Shown here piece after piece: positions 24,098 through 33,018 of a stretch of DNA of 33,059 nucleotides. Every line of letters begins with the position of its first letter. Position 1 is the stretch's first letter. Where the stretch lies: NCBI RefSeq assembly GCF_000513275.1, contig NZ_CBVJ010000040.1, positions 1 through 33,059 of the forward strand, read 5' to 3'. A program made the translations under genes and the position numbers. The notes beneath the pieces are model-generated. The model was not told the DNA's origin, ran no database searches, and worked only from the letters and a program-made list of their open reading frames with translations. Origin of the DNA: Paenibacillus gorillae. GTDB lineage: Bacteria; Bacillota; Bacilli; Paenibacillales; Paenibacillaceae.

Positions 24098-24115
24098 AAC
24101 GATTTGTAAATCGTT
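24098..24115. promoter_or_regulatory. Palindrome AACGATTTGTAAATCGTT upstream of the LacI gene
   Basis: An 8-bp perfect inverted repeat around GT lies 84 bases upstream of the LacI-type start codon and 7 bases downstream of iolB. A second CGATTTG copy lies immediately beside it (24090-24096). It has no T-run on either strand, so it is an operator candidate and not a terminator. It could give the regulator its own promoter within the operon. Confidence 0.5.
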
Positions 24116-24122
24116 ACGGAGA

Positions 24123-24938
24123 TTACGGCTGTTGTCTCGTTGCGATCCATGCATGATCCGGGTCATTATTGAACTTCCAGACCCGGTGCGGACCAGCCAT
24201 CACGTTAAGATAGTAAACATCGTAGCCCGGAGGCGCGGAAACGGGATGATAGCCTTTCGGCACAAGCACCGCTTCGCCATCCTTCACTGCCAGGTTCTCA
24301 TCCAGCGAGCGGTCGTCGGTATAGACACGCTGCATCGCAAAGCCTTGCTCCGGCTTCACATGGAAGTAGTACGTTTCTTCAAGGAACGACTCTTCTGGAA
24401 GCGCGTCGCGGTCATGCTTATGAGGCGGATAGCTTGACCAATGACCTTCCGGCGTAAACACTTCTACGACCAGCAGGCTGTCAGCTGCCTCTTGCTCCGG
24501 CAAAATGTTGTGAATGAAACGCTGCGTTGTTCCTGTGCCGCGAACTTCGACGCCAACATCGCTAGGTGCGATCAGACGCGCAGCATAATTGCCTTTGCCC
24601 GGCGCTTCGCATACAGCCAGCTCCACTTTAGTCAAAGCTTCCAGCTCGTAACGATCATCGTTCGGAACGTAGACGGAGTATGGAGGTGTCTGTTCAAAAA
24701 CGCTCATTCTTTGGCCGATATTGCTCCACGACTCTTTCGCCGTCGTCACATTCGCCAATCCGCCCAGCAGGACGAGGCAAACTTCATTGCCGCCTGTTTC
24801 ACGGCTAAGCTTATCTCCCGGATTCAACTGGTATACTTCGAAACCGACATACTCCCAGCCTGCCGATTCCGGAGTAATCGAAAGTACCGGATCTGTCCCC
24901 GCTGCTTGCTGCTGCGGGCTTACGATCAATTTGCTCAT
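24123..24938 (-). CDS. iolB: 5-deoxy-glucuronate isomerase
   Basis: The 271-residue protein is full length for IolB. This cupin-type enzyme converts 5-deoxy-D-glucuronate to 2-deoxy-5-keto-D-gluconate in inositol breakdown. Family segments include the metal-site region SSYPPHKHD, the EETYYFHVKPEQGF block, and the C-terminal KGYHPVSAPPGYDVYYLNVMAGP. It follows iolG by 24 bases in the operon. Confidence 0.95.
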   Translation of the reverse strand: MSKLIVSPQQQAAGTDPVLSITPESAGWEYVGFEVYQLNPGDKLSRETGGNEVCLVLLGGLANVTTAKESWSNIGQRMSVFEQTPPYSVYVPNDDRYELEALTKVELAVCEAPGKGNYAARLIAPSDVGVEVRGTGTTQRFIHNILPEQEAADSLLVVEVFTPEGHWSSYPPHKHDRDALPEESFLEETYYFHVKPEQGFAMQRVYTDDRSLDENLAVKDGEAVLVPKGYHPVSAPPGYDVYYLNVMAGPHRVWKFNNDPDHAWIATRQQP

Positions 24939-24962
24939 TCGATTACATCCTCTCTATTTCTA

Positions 24963-25976
24963 TTACTTAAGCTCCGACAGCTTCACGCTGCGGTTGTCGC
25001 GAAGGGAAATTTTCGCAGCCAGTGCGATACGTTCCGCTTGGCAAGCGTCTTCGCCGCTGACAGAAACTTCTCCGCCTTGCAGCAGCACGTTGATGAATTG
25101 CTCGGTTTCTTCAATATAAGCCGTGTTGTAGCGCTCAAGGAAGAAATGAAGCGGCTTCTCGCTAATAACGCCTTGCTCTGTGCTAAGTACAGCTGTGTTC
25201 GCCTGGTCGTTCGTTGAGGCTACAGAGCCTTTCGAACCGAATACTTCGGCACGTTGGTCATAGCCGTAAACGGCTTTACGGCTGCAATCGATAACGCCAA
25301 GCGCGCCGTTCGCGAAACGAAGCGTAACGATCGCCGTATCCACATCGCCATGTACGCCAAATACCGGATTAACAAGCACGCTGCCTTGTGCGTATACTTC
25401 TTCAACTTCGGAGCCCGAGAGGAAACGAGCCATATCGAAGTCGTGAATCATCATGTCCATGAAGATGCCGCCGGATACTTTAATATAAGCCTCTGGCGGT
25501 GGCTCAGGGTCACGGGACGTGATTTTAATGAGGTGCGTCTCACCGATTGAACCTGCTTTTACATGCTCACGGATTGCTTTGAAGTTATGGTCGAAACGGC
25601 GGTTGAAGCCAACTTGCAGTTGAACGCCCGCTTTACGAACCTCTTCCAGCGCTGCTTCTGTTTCACGAATATCCATGCTAACCGGCTTCTCGCAGAAAAT
25701 ATGCTTGCCTTGCTGCGCAGCTTGCTTAATAAGCGGAACATGCGTATCTGTAGAAGAACAGATGAACACCGCGTCGATATCCGGGTTGGTCAACAGCTCG
25801 TTGCTGTCCTTCGTTACGATGGCAATGCCTCTTTCATCGGCCCATGCCTGCAATTCAGGAGTTGCAAACAGGTCGCTGATTGCAACGATTTCTGCTTGCG
25901 GGTGTCTTCTCAAGTTGTCGGCATGGATTTTGCCGATTCTGCCGGCGCCAATAATGCCGATTCTAATCTTCTTCAT
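24963..25976 (-). CDS. iolG: Inositol 2-dehydrogenase
   Basis: The 337-residue NAD-dependent oxidoreductase of the Gfo/Idh/MocA family oxidises myo-inositol to 2-keto-myo-inositol, the first step of the pathway. The Rossmann motif [15 protein letters not shown] occupies residues 8-22. The family's catalytic Lys lies in CEKPVSMD (about 94-101), and the substrate-side Asp and His lie in [18 protein letters not shown]. Its ATG overlaps the iolJ stop by 4 bases. Related dehydrogenases acting on scyllo- or chiro-inositol cannot be fully excluded, but the operon strongly supports IolG. Confidence 0.92.
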   Translation of the reverse strand: MKKIRIGIIGAGRIGKIHADNLRRHPQAEIVAISDLFATPELQAWADERGIAIVTKDSNELLTNPDIDAVFICSSTDTHVPLIKQAAQQGKHIFCEKPVSMDIRETEAALEEVRKAGVQLQVGFNRRFDHNFKAIREHVKAGSIGETHLIKITSRDPEPPPEAYIKVSGGIFMDMMIHDFDMARFLSGSEVEEVYAQGSVLVNPVFGVHGDVDTAIVTLRFANGALGVIDCSRKAVYGYDQRAEVFGSKGSVASTNDQANTAVLSTEQGVISEKPLHFFLERYNTAYIEETEQFINVLLQGGEVSVSGEDACQAERIALAAKISLRDNRSVKLSELK

Positions 25977-26851
25977 ACTCGTCCGCCCTTCTCTTGTCCC
26001 GTGCTGCCAAACAGCCGCATTTTATCACGCACGGCAGCTTTAATCGCTTCGCGCGCCGGATTCAAATAATGTCTTGGATCATAAGTTTCCGGATTGTTGT
26101 TCAAAAACTCCCGGATCGCCTGTGTAAAGGCGCTTTGGTTGTCGGTATTCACATTGATCTTCGCCGTGCCTGAAGCGATAGCCTGACGGATTTCTGCTTC
26201 AGGAATGCCGCTTCCTCCGTGGAGGACAAGCGGTAAGCCCGTAACCGCATGGATTTCTTTCATCCGGTCAAGACCCAGCTTAGGCTGTCCCCGGTATGGG
26301 CCGTGGACGGAGCCTAGTGCAGGAGCCAGACAATCGATGCCCGTCTCCTTCACCATCCGTACGCAATCCGCTGTTTCCGCATAGGAAGCTTCAGCCTCCA
26401 GCACTTCCAGATCATCCTCGCGGCCGCCAATTCGGCCGAGCTCCGCTTCAACAGAAGCGCCCAGTACATGGGCAGCCTCCGTTACACGCAGCGTCGTCTG
26501 AATGTTCGTCTCCAAGGAATGATGAGAAGCATCGATCATGACCGAAGTAAAACCTGCTTTAAGCGCCTTGATGCATACCTCATAGGAAGAACCGTGATCC
26601 AGATGCAGAGCAACTGGTACGGTAATTCCATAATGGTCAATCAGTGTATTTACCATGCCATAGATGTAAGGCAGTCCGCCCATATAAGGGATGTAGGCCT
26701 CGCTGACGCCGAGTATAACCGGTGAAGCTTCCTCTTGAGCGGCAGTCAGGATAGCTTGCGTAAATTCAAGATTGTTCAAATTGAATTGTCCGACGGCATA
26801 GCCGCCCTTATTGGCCGTGCGAAGCATGTCAGTCATTGATACTAATGTCAT
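25973..26851 (-). CDS. iolJ: 6-phospho-5-dehydro-2-deoxy-D-gluconate aldolase (class II)
   Basis: The 292-residue zinc aldolase belongs to the class II fructose-bisphosphate aldolase family. The proton-donor Asp and a zinc His lie in ALHLDHG (about 79-85). Further ligands lie in [16 protein letters not shown] and LVLHGGSG, and the phosphate-binding KINVNTD is at about 233-239. Within the iol operon it would be IolJ, which splits DKGP into dihydroxyacetone phosphate and malonate semialdehyde. A plain fructose-bisphosphate or tagatose-bisphosphate aldolase has the same motifs, so the call depends on the operon context. It follows iolA by 30 bases and overlaps iolG by 4. Confidence 0.9.
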   Translation of the reverse strand: MTLVSMTDMLRTANKGGYAVGQFNLNNLEFTQAILTAAQEEASPVILGVSEAYIPYMGGLPYIYGMVNTLIDHYGITVPVALHLDHGSSYEVCIKALKAGFTSVMIDASHHSLETNIQTTLRVTEAAHVLGASVEAELGRIGGREDDLEVLEAEASYAETADCVRMVKETGIDCLAPALGSVHGPYRGQPKLGLDRMKEIHAVTGLPLVLHGGSGIPEAEIRQAIASGTAKINVNTDNQSAFTQAIREFLNNNPETYDPRHYLNPAREAIKAAVRDKMRLFGSTGQEKGGRV

Positions 26852-26881
26852 TTCGGATCAGCCTCCAAGGTTATGCAGCGA

Positions 26882-28327
26882 CTACCAGCGAGCCGTTACC
26901 ATTTTTTTGCGAGTGTAGAACTCTACGCCGTCGTTGCCGTTCGCATGAAGATCGCCGTAGAACGATTTTTTCCAGCCCGAGAATGGGAAGAACGCCATAG
27001 GAGCCGGTACGCCAAGGTTGATACCCAGCATGCCTGCATCGATTGTCTCACGGAATTGACGCATGCTGCCGCCGCTGCTAGTGAACAAGCAAGCGCCGTT
27101 AGCAAATTCCGAACGGTTAGCGATCTCAATTGCTTCTTCCAGCGTTGCTGCACGCATTACGGACAGAACAGGAGCGAAGATTTCGTCTTTCCAAATTTTC
27201 ATCTCGCAGCTAACTTGATCGAAGATTGTTGGTCCTACGAAATAGCCTGCAGAAGCAGTCGCTTCGTCTTTACGGCCATCGCGTACGAGAACTCCGCCTT
27301 CTGTTTCGCCGGATTCGATGTAGCCAATCGTTCTTTCTTTATGCGGTCCGCGGATAACTGGGCCGAGGAACGTTCCCTCTTCCAGACCGTTGCCGATTGT
27401 AATGTTGTCTGCAGCTTCAGACAGTCTGCGCACGAGCTCGTCGCCCACATCACCGACAGCGATAACGACCGCACAAGCCATGCAGCGCTCGCCTGCGGAA
27501 CCAAATGCTGCGCTGACGATTTCTTTAACTGTCAGGTTAAGATCCGCATCCGGCATAACGATGGAGTGGTTTTTAGCACCAGCAAGAGCTTGAACGCGTT
27601 TGCCGTACGAAGTGCCTGTTGTGTACACATATTCCGCAACCGGCTGCGAGCCGACGAAGGAAATTGCTTTTACATTCGGATGTTTCAGAATGCCGTTAAC
27701 GACATCATGAGCACCGTGAACGATGTTCAGTACGCCAGCCGGCAGGCCTGCTTCGTGGAACAGCTCAGCAAGACGGTTAGCCAGCAGCGGCGTGCGCTCC
27801 GATGGCTTCAGTACGAACGTGTTGCCGCAAGCGATCGCAAGTGGGAACATCCAGCAAGGAACCATCATCGGGAAGTTGAATGGCGAGATACCGCCTACAA
27901 CGCCGATTGGGTAGCGGTACATGCCGGATTCCAGGTTTGTAGCGATATCAGGAAGCTGTTTGCCCATCATGAGTGTTGGCGCGCCAGCAGCGAACTCTAC
28001 GCACTCGATGCCGCGAAGTACTTCACCGTAAGCTTCAGCATAGCTTTTGCCATTTTCAGTTGTGATCAGGCGAGCAAGCTCTTCCCAGTGATCAACGAGC
28101 AGCTGTTGATATTTGAACAATACGCGGGCGCGTTTAGGCACTGCTGTTTTACCCCAGCTTTCGAAAGCTTTGCCAGCTGCTTCAACAGCCGCGTTTACGT
28201 CTGCTTCGGAGGAAAGCGGAACTAGTGCCAATACCTCTTCTGTTGCAGGATTATATACGTTATCGAACTTTTCACCAGTTGCCTCGACCCATTGTCCGCC
28301 AATCCAGTTTTTAAGTGTAGTCGTCAT
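26882..28327 (-). CDS. iolA: (Methyl)malonate-semialdehyde dehydrogenase, CoA-acylating
   Basis: The 481-residue aldehyde dehydrogenase converts malonate semialdehyde to acetyl-CoA and CO2, the last step of inositol breakdown. It can also act on methylmalonate semialdehyde. Characteristic segments are [49 protein letters not shown], and the catalytic Cys in GERCMA (near residue 280). The ATG at 28327 follows GAGGGAATTACAC; an in-frame upstream start adds 13 residues without a site. It lies 60 bases after iolC. Confidence 0.94.
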   Translation of the reverse strand: MTTTLKNWIGGQWVEATGEKFDNVYNPATEEVLALVPLSSEADVNAAVEAAGKAFESWGKTAVPKRARVLFKYQQLLVDHWEELARLITTENGKSYAEAYGEVLRGIECVEFAAGAPTLMMGKQLPDIATNLESGMYRYPIGVVGGISPFNFPMMVPCWMFPLAIACGNTFVLKPSERTPLLANRLAELFHEAGLPAGVLNIVHGAHDVVNGILKHPNVKAISFVGSQPVAEYVYTTGTSYGKRVQALAGAKNHSIVMPDADLNLTVKEIVSAAFGSAGERCMACAVVIAVGDVGDELVRRLSEAADNITIGNGLEEGTFLGPVIRGPHKERTIGYIESGETEGGVLVRDGRKDEATASAGYFVGPTIFDQVSCEMKIWKDEIFAPVLSVMRAATLEEAIEIANRSEFANGACLFTSSGGSMRQFRETIDAGMLGINLGVPAPMAFFPFSGWKKSFYGDLHANGNDGVEFYTRKKMVTARW

Positions 28328-28387
28328 GTGTAATTCCCTCGTTTCTTGGAGTTGAAAATTTTGCAAAGCGATTAAATGAAAGACAGT

Positions 28388-29398
28388 TTAGTTAGCTGTA
28401 ATTTCCCCGCGATTGCAACGTTCGATGTAATCTTTAACTTGCTCTACTGTCGGCATAGCATCCGAGCAGCTGTGGCTGGAGATTACGATACAAGCAGCAG
28501 CGCTTCCGAATTCCATACTTTTCTCAAGCGTCAGTCCCGACATAATGCCGTAGATGAAGCCAGCCGCATAAGAGTCGCCTGCGCCAAACGTTTTAACGAC
28601 TTTAGCAGGGTAGGATTTCGCCCGGTGCTCGGAGCCGTCTGGCGTATAAGCGATTGAACCGCCTTTGCCATGCTTGATGATGACAATCTTCGCGCTGTAG
28701 TCAAACCATTTCGTAGCCGTATAACGGTCGCTGTGCTCAACGTTTTTCTCGAAGCGCTCCATGCTGTCGAACTCTTCGCGCGTTCCGATAATGATGTCGC
28801 TTTTCTCAGCCGCCAAGTTGTAGTATACGGCTGTTTCTTCAGGAGAAACCCAAGTATAAGGACGGTAGTCGATATCAAAAATGACCGTCGTACCATGCTG
28901 GCGGGCATAATCCAGTGCAAGGAATACCGCTTCGCGCGAAGGGCTCGAAGCCAGAGCAGTACCGGAGATCAGCAGCGCTTTGCTGTCTGCGATAAGCGAC
29001 TCGTTTACTTCCAGCGGATTGAGCAGCAGGTCGGCAACATTGTCACGATACATGAGAATGCTGCATTCCGACGGGCTTTTAATTTCAGTAAAAGCAAGGC
29101 CTGTAACGGCACCCGTTTTATCGGTCACGACGTTGCTTGTGTCAATGCCTTCGTTTTCGAGGTAGTTCTGGATGAATCTGCCCATTTGGTCATCCGCAAT
29201 TTTGCCGATGAACGCCGTTTTGTTGCCCAGACGGCTCATGCCGATCGCGATATTAGCCGGCGAACCGCCAACATATTTCGTGAACGTCATCGTTTGCTCC
29301 ATCGGACGGTTGATCTCGTTGGCATTGAGATCGATGCAAAGACGGCCGATAGCCGTGAAATCAAACTTCCGGCCAGTAGGGAAAGAAATAGTAGACAA
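28388..29398 (-). CDS. iolC: 5-dehydro-2-deoxygluconokinase
   Basis: The 336-residue PfkB-family sugar kinase phosphorylates 2-deoxy-5-keto-D-gluconate. It has the N-terminal signature AIGRLCIDLNANEINRPME and VGGSPANIAIG, the FDIDYRPYTW segment, and the C-terminal GAGDSYAAGF with the catalytic Asp. I take the TTG at 29398 as start because AAGGAG lies 9 bases before it; it begins one base after the iolE stop codon. A GTG at 29407 and one at 29419 are possible but badly spaced. The TTG start and tight junction suggest coupling to iolE. Confidence 0.92.
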   Translation of the reverse strand: MSTISFPTGRKFDFTAIGRLCIDLNANEINRPMEQTMTFTKYVGGSPANIAIGMSRLGNKTAFIGKIADDQMGRFIQNYLENEGIDTSNVVTDKTGAVTGLAFTEIKSPSECSILMYRDNVADLLLNPLEVNESLIADSKALLISGTALASSPSREAVFLALDYARQHGTTVIFDIDYRPYTWVSPEETAVYYNLAAEKSDIIIGTREEFDSMERFEKNVEHSDRYTATKWFDYSAKIVIIKHGKGGSIAYTPDGSEHRAKSYPAKVVKTFGAGDSYAAGFIYGIMSGLTLEKSMEFGSAAACIVISSHSCSDAMPTVEQVKDYIERCNRGEITAN

Positions 29399-29399
29399 T

Positions 29400-30311
29400 T
29401 TATTCACTCTCCTTCTCACTAATTAAGGAGCTAAGGTACTCGATTGCTTTGGCTGCGTATTCGCGCGCCGGAGCCTTGCCCGGGTCCTGTTCGCCTTCAA
29501 GCAGCGCCCAGCCGTCATACTTCCGATCCAGCAGCTCGCTTACGATCGGACGGAAATCAATATTGCCTGTGCCTGGAACGGTGAACACGCCATTGCGGAT
29601 GCAAGTAACGAAATCAACGCCGGACTCTTTCGCTTGCTTAAGCAGGTCTGTACGAACATCCTTCAAGTGGATGTAAGCAACACGGTCATAATGCTTGCGC
29701 AGTACTTCAACTGGCTCCGCACCGCCATAGAGTGCGTGGCCGGAGTCAAACAGCAGGAACACGGCATTCGGATCCGTCAGTTCCATCAGCTTGTCAATTT
29801 CCTCAGGCGTTTCAATTGCTGTACCGCCATGGTGGTGATAAGTCAGCTTAAGGCCGTATTCCAGCGCGATTTTACCCGCTGCATTCAGCCCTTCAACCAG
29901 ACTTGCCCAGCCTGCTTCATCCAGAGGGATGATCTCGGTCTCATTAGGCGTCCGGCGCGGATCGAAATGCAAGGAGCCTCCCACTTCGCAAGTGCTGATT
30001 ACTTTACTGCCCATTTGCTGCAGAAACTCTGCATGCTTGCGGAAAGCTTCCAGCTCAGATTCACGGTAAGCCGGATCGGAGAACAATACCGATTTCCATT
30101 GGGAGACGAGCTGGATATCACGCTTCGCCAGCTCCTGCTTCAGAACCTCGATATCAGTCGGGAACTTTCTGCCCATCTCCGTTCCTTTCAGGCCAAGCGC
30201 CTGAATATCGTCGACGATTTGCTCGAACGTCGTGCTATCGCCATGCTCCTTCACGTCTTCGCCGACCCAGTTGATCGGATGAACGCCTAAATGAAAAGGA
30301 AACAACGCCAT
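29400..30311 (-). CDS. iolE: Myo-inosose-2 dehydratase
   Basis: The 303-residue protein has the TIM-barrel xylose-isomerase-like fold of IolE, which dehydrates 2-keto-myo-inositol to 3D-(3,5/4)-trihydroxycyclohexane-1,2-dione. Typical segments are FHLGVHPINWVGED at the start, LKLTYHHHGGTAIETPEEID, and the metal-site blocks FLLFDSGHALYGG and YIHLKDVR. GGAGG lies 9 bases upstream of the ATG. It sits 18 bases after iolD. Confidence 0.94.
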   Translation of the reverse strand: MALFPFHLGVHPINWVGEDVKEHGDSTTFEQIVDDIQALGLKGTEMGRKFPTDIEVLKQELAKRDIQLVSQWKSVLFSDPAYRESELEAFRKHAEFLQQMGSKVISTCEVGGSLHFDPRRTPNETEIIPLDEAGWASLVEGLNAAGKIALEYGLKLTYHHHGGTAIETPEEIDKLMELTDPNAVFLLFDSGHALYGGAEPVEVLRKHYDRVAYIHLKDVRTDLLKQAKESGVDFVTCIRNGVFTVPGTGNIDFRPIVSELLDRKYDGWALLEGEQDPGKAPAREYAAKAIEYLSSLISEKESE

Positions 30312-30329
30312 CTCTAATTCCTCCTAATT

Positions 30330-32195
30330 CTAGTAGGCCTTCGCCTGTGCCAGCTTTTTGTTCATTTCGTGATGTGCAGCAACAACCTTTTCGCTTTCCG
30401 ATACAGCCGGAACGCCAACGTTCCACCAGGATTCGTAGCCGCTTGTATTCGTGCCGGCCAGAACCGGAATTTCGATCAGCGTCGTGCGCGTCTCTGCTTT
30501 CGCTTGCTTCAGCGCTTCGCGAAGCTCTTCCGCGTTAGTCGCTTTGTACGCTGCAAGACCTAAGCTGCGTGCATGACCTGCAAAATCGATTGGCAGCGGT
30601 GCGCCAGTATAGCCGCCTGTCGGTTGCTCACGATAACGGAATTCATTGCCGAAGCCGTCGCTTCCGTTGCCACGCTGCAGGTTATGAATGCATTGGTAAC
30701 CGTGGTTGTCAAACAACAGCACGGTCAGCTTCTTGCCTTCTTGCAAGCTTGTTACCAGCTCGGAGTGGAGCATCAAGTAGCTGCCGTCGCCTACGAGGGA
30801 GTAAACTTCACGATTAGGCTCAGCAATCGCAGCGCCAAATGCGCCGCTTACTTCGTAACCCATACAAGAGAAGCCGTATTCCATGTGATAGCCGCCCGGC
30901 GAGCCAACCCGCCACAACCGCTGAAGATCACCTGGCAAGCTGCCTGCCGCGCAGACGATTACCGCATCTTTATCAATCGTTTCGTTAATGACGCCAAGAG
31001 CTTGAGTTTGTACAAAGCCGTCTTCACGCTCCAGCGTGTACAAACGGTCAATCTCAGCATTCCATTCCGCATTGACAGCTGCAATCTCGCCGTCTTTATA
31101 ACCGGAAGCATAACACGCTTCTGCAAGTGCTTCAGTCAGCAGCGTGATCGCTACCTTCGCATCGCCTGAAAGCGCAGTGCCTTCCAGCTTAACCGCATCG
31201 GAGCGATTGATATTGATATTAAGGAATTGGACATCCTGATGAGGGAAGGCCGATTTGGATGATGTCGTGAAATCGGAGTAACGCGTTCCAACACCAATGA
31301 TCAGGTCGGCTTCTTTCGCCAGCTTGTTAGCTGCCAATGAGCCAGTTACGCCAACGCCTCCGACATTCAGCGGGTGGTCCCAAGGCAATGAGCCTTTGCC
31401 AGCTTGCGTCTCAGCCACTGGAATGCCGAATTTCTCAGCAAAAGCAGCAAGCGCTTCTGTTGCGAAGGAATATTGCACGCCTCCGCCTGCTACGATCAGC
31501 GGCTTGCGTTTCGTAGCAACGAGCTCAACCGCACGTTTCACAGCATCCGGAGATGGCTGTTGACGATCTACGACATGTACACGCTTGTCGAAGAATGATG
31601 CCGGATAGTCGTAAGCCTCTGCTTGAACATCTTGCGGCAGTGCCAGCGTTACTGTTCCGGTATCAGCCGGATCCGTCAATACGCGCATCGCTTGAAGAGC
31701 CGCAGTCATCAATTGCTCAGGACGCACGATGCGATCCCAATATTTGCTGACAGGTTTGAAGCAGTCGGTTGCCGAAATCGTATAGTCATGTCCAGCTTCA
31801 ACTTGCTGCAGCACCGGATCGGGCTGACGGGATGCAAAGTTGTCTCCCGGAAGCAGAAGCAGCGGGATTCGGTTAACCGTCGCCGTACCGGCTGCAGTAA
31901 CCATATTCAAAGCGCCGGGGCCGATCGAAGTCGTACAAGCATAAATGCTTGTGCGGTTCAATTGCTTGGCATAAGCCGTTGCCGCGTGCGCCATTCCTTG
32001 TTCATTCTTGCCTTGTACGAATGCCAGGTTGCCCGGGCTCCGTTCCAAGGCTTCACCAATGCCTGTAACGTTGCCGTGACCGAAAATACCCATCACACCG
32101 GCTACGAATTTCGTTTCCACACCGTCAATGGAAATGTACTGTTGATCGAGAAACTTCAGTAAGGCTTGTGCCATTGTTAAACGGATTGTGCTCAT
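30330..32195 (-). CDS. iolD: 3D-(3,5/4)-trihydroxycyclohexane-1,2-dione acylhydrolase
   Basis: The 621-residue thiamine-diphosphate enzyme opens the ring of trihydroxycyclohexane-dione to 5-deoxy-D-glucuronate. The N-terminal Pyr domain includes GIFGHGNVTGIGEAL and the region around KNEQGMAHAATAYAKQ, with the catalytic Glu. The ThDP-Mg motif is GDGSYLML...NHGYQ at about 480-512. The ATG at 32195 is preceded by GAGGAGG; an earlier in-frame start at 32246 would begin inside the promoter-proximal AAGCGCTT operator region and lacks a site. It is the first gene of the iol operon, expressed from a promoter at 32294-32322. Confidence 0.95.
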   Translation of the reverse strand: MSTIRLTMAQALLKFLDQQYISIDGVETKFVAGVMGIFGHGNVTGIGEALERSPGNLAFVQGKNEQGMAHAATAYAKQLNRTSIYACTTSIGPGALNMVTAAGTATVNRIPLLLLPGDNFASRQPDPVLQQVEAGHDYTISATDCFKPVSKYWDRIVRPEQLMTAALQAMRVLTDPADTGTVTLALPQDVQAEAYDYPASFFDKRVHVVDRQQPSPDAVKRAVELVATKRKPLIVAGGGVQYSFATEALAAFAEKFGIPVAETQAGKGSLPWDHPLNVGGVGVTGSLAANKLAKEADLIIGVGTRYSDFTTSSKSAFPHQDVQFLNININRSDAVKLEGTALSGDAKVAITLLTEALAEACYASGYKDGEIAAVNAEWNAEIDRLYTLEREDGFVQTQALGVINETIDKDAVIVCAAGSLPGDLQRLWRVGSPGGYHMEYGFSCMGYEVSGAFGAAIAEPNREVYSLVGDGSYLMLHSELVTSLQEGKKLTVLLFDNHGYQCIHNLQRGNGSDGFGNEFRYREQPTGGYTGAPLPIDFAGHARSLGLAAYKATNAEELREALKQAKAETRTTLIEIPVLAGTNTSGYESWWNVGVPAVSESEKVVAAHHEMNKKLAQAKAY

Positions 32196-32217
32196 AGTAT
32201 CCTCCTCGACTATTGAG

Positions 32218-32229
32218 TTAAGCGCTTTT
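32218..32229. promoter_or_regulatory. LacI/CcpA-type operator TTAAGCGCTTTT (iol, downstream)
   Basis: The AAGCGCTT core (32220-32227) lies in the iolD transcript leader, 59 bp from a second copy centred near 32282. The spacing of about 5.6 turns leaves looping uncertain. Confidence 0.55.
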
Positions 32230-32276
32230 TTTATTAACGCTTCCAAAACACATACACTTTATATTATAATAATAGG

Positions 32277-32289
32277 TAAAGCGCTTAAT
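32277..32289. promoter_or_regulatory. LacI/CcpA-type operator TAAAGCGCTTAAT (iol, at the start point)
   Basis: The AAGCGCTT core (32279-32286) lies right at the predicted iolD start point, 7-10 bases after its -10 box. It also lies about 7 bases after a TATAAT box on the plus strand (32265-32270), so one bound repressor could control iolD and the divergent gene at 32350. Confidence 0.6.
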
Positions 32290-32293
32290 CCTT

Positions 32294-32322
32294 ATTTTAC
32301 ACATAAGCGTTACGCAAATCAA
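32294..32322 (-). promoter_or_regulatory. Sigma-A type promoter of the iol operon
   Basis: On the minus strand TTGATT (32317-32322) is followed after 17 bases by TAAAAT (32294-32299). Transcription would start near 32287, inside the AAGCGCTT operator. Confidence 0.65.
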
Positions 32323-32349
32323 TCACAAATTAAGGAGGAATTTTCTTAC

Positions 32350-33018
32350 ATGGCTATTTCCGATCCTCAATTGCATTGGGATACTGTGCTTCGAGTTTCA
32401 CCGATTTTGTACCTGGATCGTCTGGAGCCGTTCCAGCCGATACGCGTAGGCGTTAACGTATTCGATGCCCCTGGCCCATCTCCCTCATTCGATCGCAACA
32501 TCGAATTCGATACGTCCCGTATAGGCACCGTCATTGAGTATGCGATCTATTATGACTACGATATCCAGCACATTTACGATCTGGAGCATGTATGGGTATA
32601 CCTCGACCATGAAGGTCAAGTCGTATCTGCCGAAGCCAGCTTCCACGGGCAATACTTCCTCAGCCTGCTGCCGGACCGCAGCAATTTGACGGAGCAAGGC
32701 CAGGTTAAGCTGTTCGTTCAGCCAGGCAAGCATGCGATGATTCCGATTGCGGACTTTTTCCGCTTGCTGCCTAATGTTGAAAGCTGCTGCCAAGCGGATG
32801 CCGGCGTTGATGGCACATTGGAACCTGAAATGTTCAGCGGACAATTCAAATTCGGTAATGACATCGATGAGCGCTCTGAGAAGCATCTGCGCGAATTCAG
32901 CTTCCAGCCTTCGTTCGATTACATTCCGCATACATGGGCTTCGGACGCCTTCGTCACATGGACGGAGTTGACCAAAGAAATTCCAGTTCGGATGAAAGCA
33001 TTGCTCGCCGAGCTTTAA
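32350..33018 (+). CDS. Protein of unknown function divergent from iolD, with an NPP1/Vps62-like motif
   Basis: This is the only gene on the plus strand, with 222 residues. AAGGAGG lies 11 bases before the ATG; an in-frame extension to 32188 would run through the promoter and operators and is not credible. No signal peptide or membrane span is visible. The central part has YYDYDIQHIYDLEHVWVYLD followed by SFHGQYF. This layout of an acidic residue, then LEHVWVYL and a later HG, recalls the HDWEHV...SxHGxY core of NPP1-like and Vps62-like proteins, but overall similarity is too weak for a family call. The shared control region suggests coregulation with inositol genes. A partner or enzyme role in polyol use is possible but unproven. 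Confidence 0.8.
   Translation: MAISDPQLHWDTVLRVSPILYLDRLEPFQPIRVGVNVFDAPGPSPSFDRNIEFDTSRIGTVIEYAIYYDYDIQHIYDLEHVWVYLDHEGQVVSAEASFHGQYFLSLLPDRSNLTEQGQVKLFVQPGKHAMIPIADFFRLLPNVESCCQADAGVDGTLEPEMFSGQFKFGNDIDERSEKHLREFSFQPSFDYIPHTWASDAFVTWTELTKEIPVRMKALLAEL

Noticed and set aside
26873..28225. Long plus-strand reading frame of 450 codons opposite iolA
   Set aside because: It is antisense to a clearly recognised iolA, has no family resemblance and no ribosome binding site; it arises from codon bias on the coding strand.
32188..32349. N-terminal extension of the plus-strand unknown protein
   Set aside because: It would translate the divergent promoter region with both operators, while AAGGAGG precedes the ATG at 32350.
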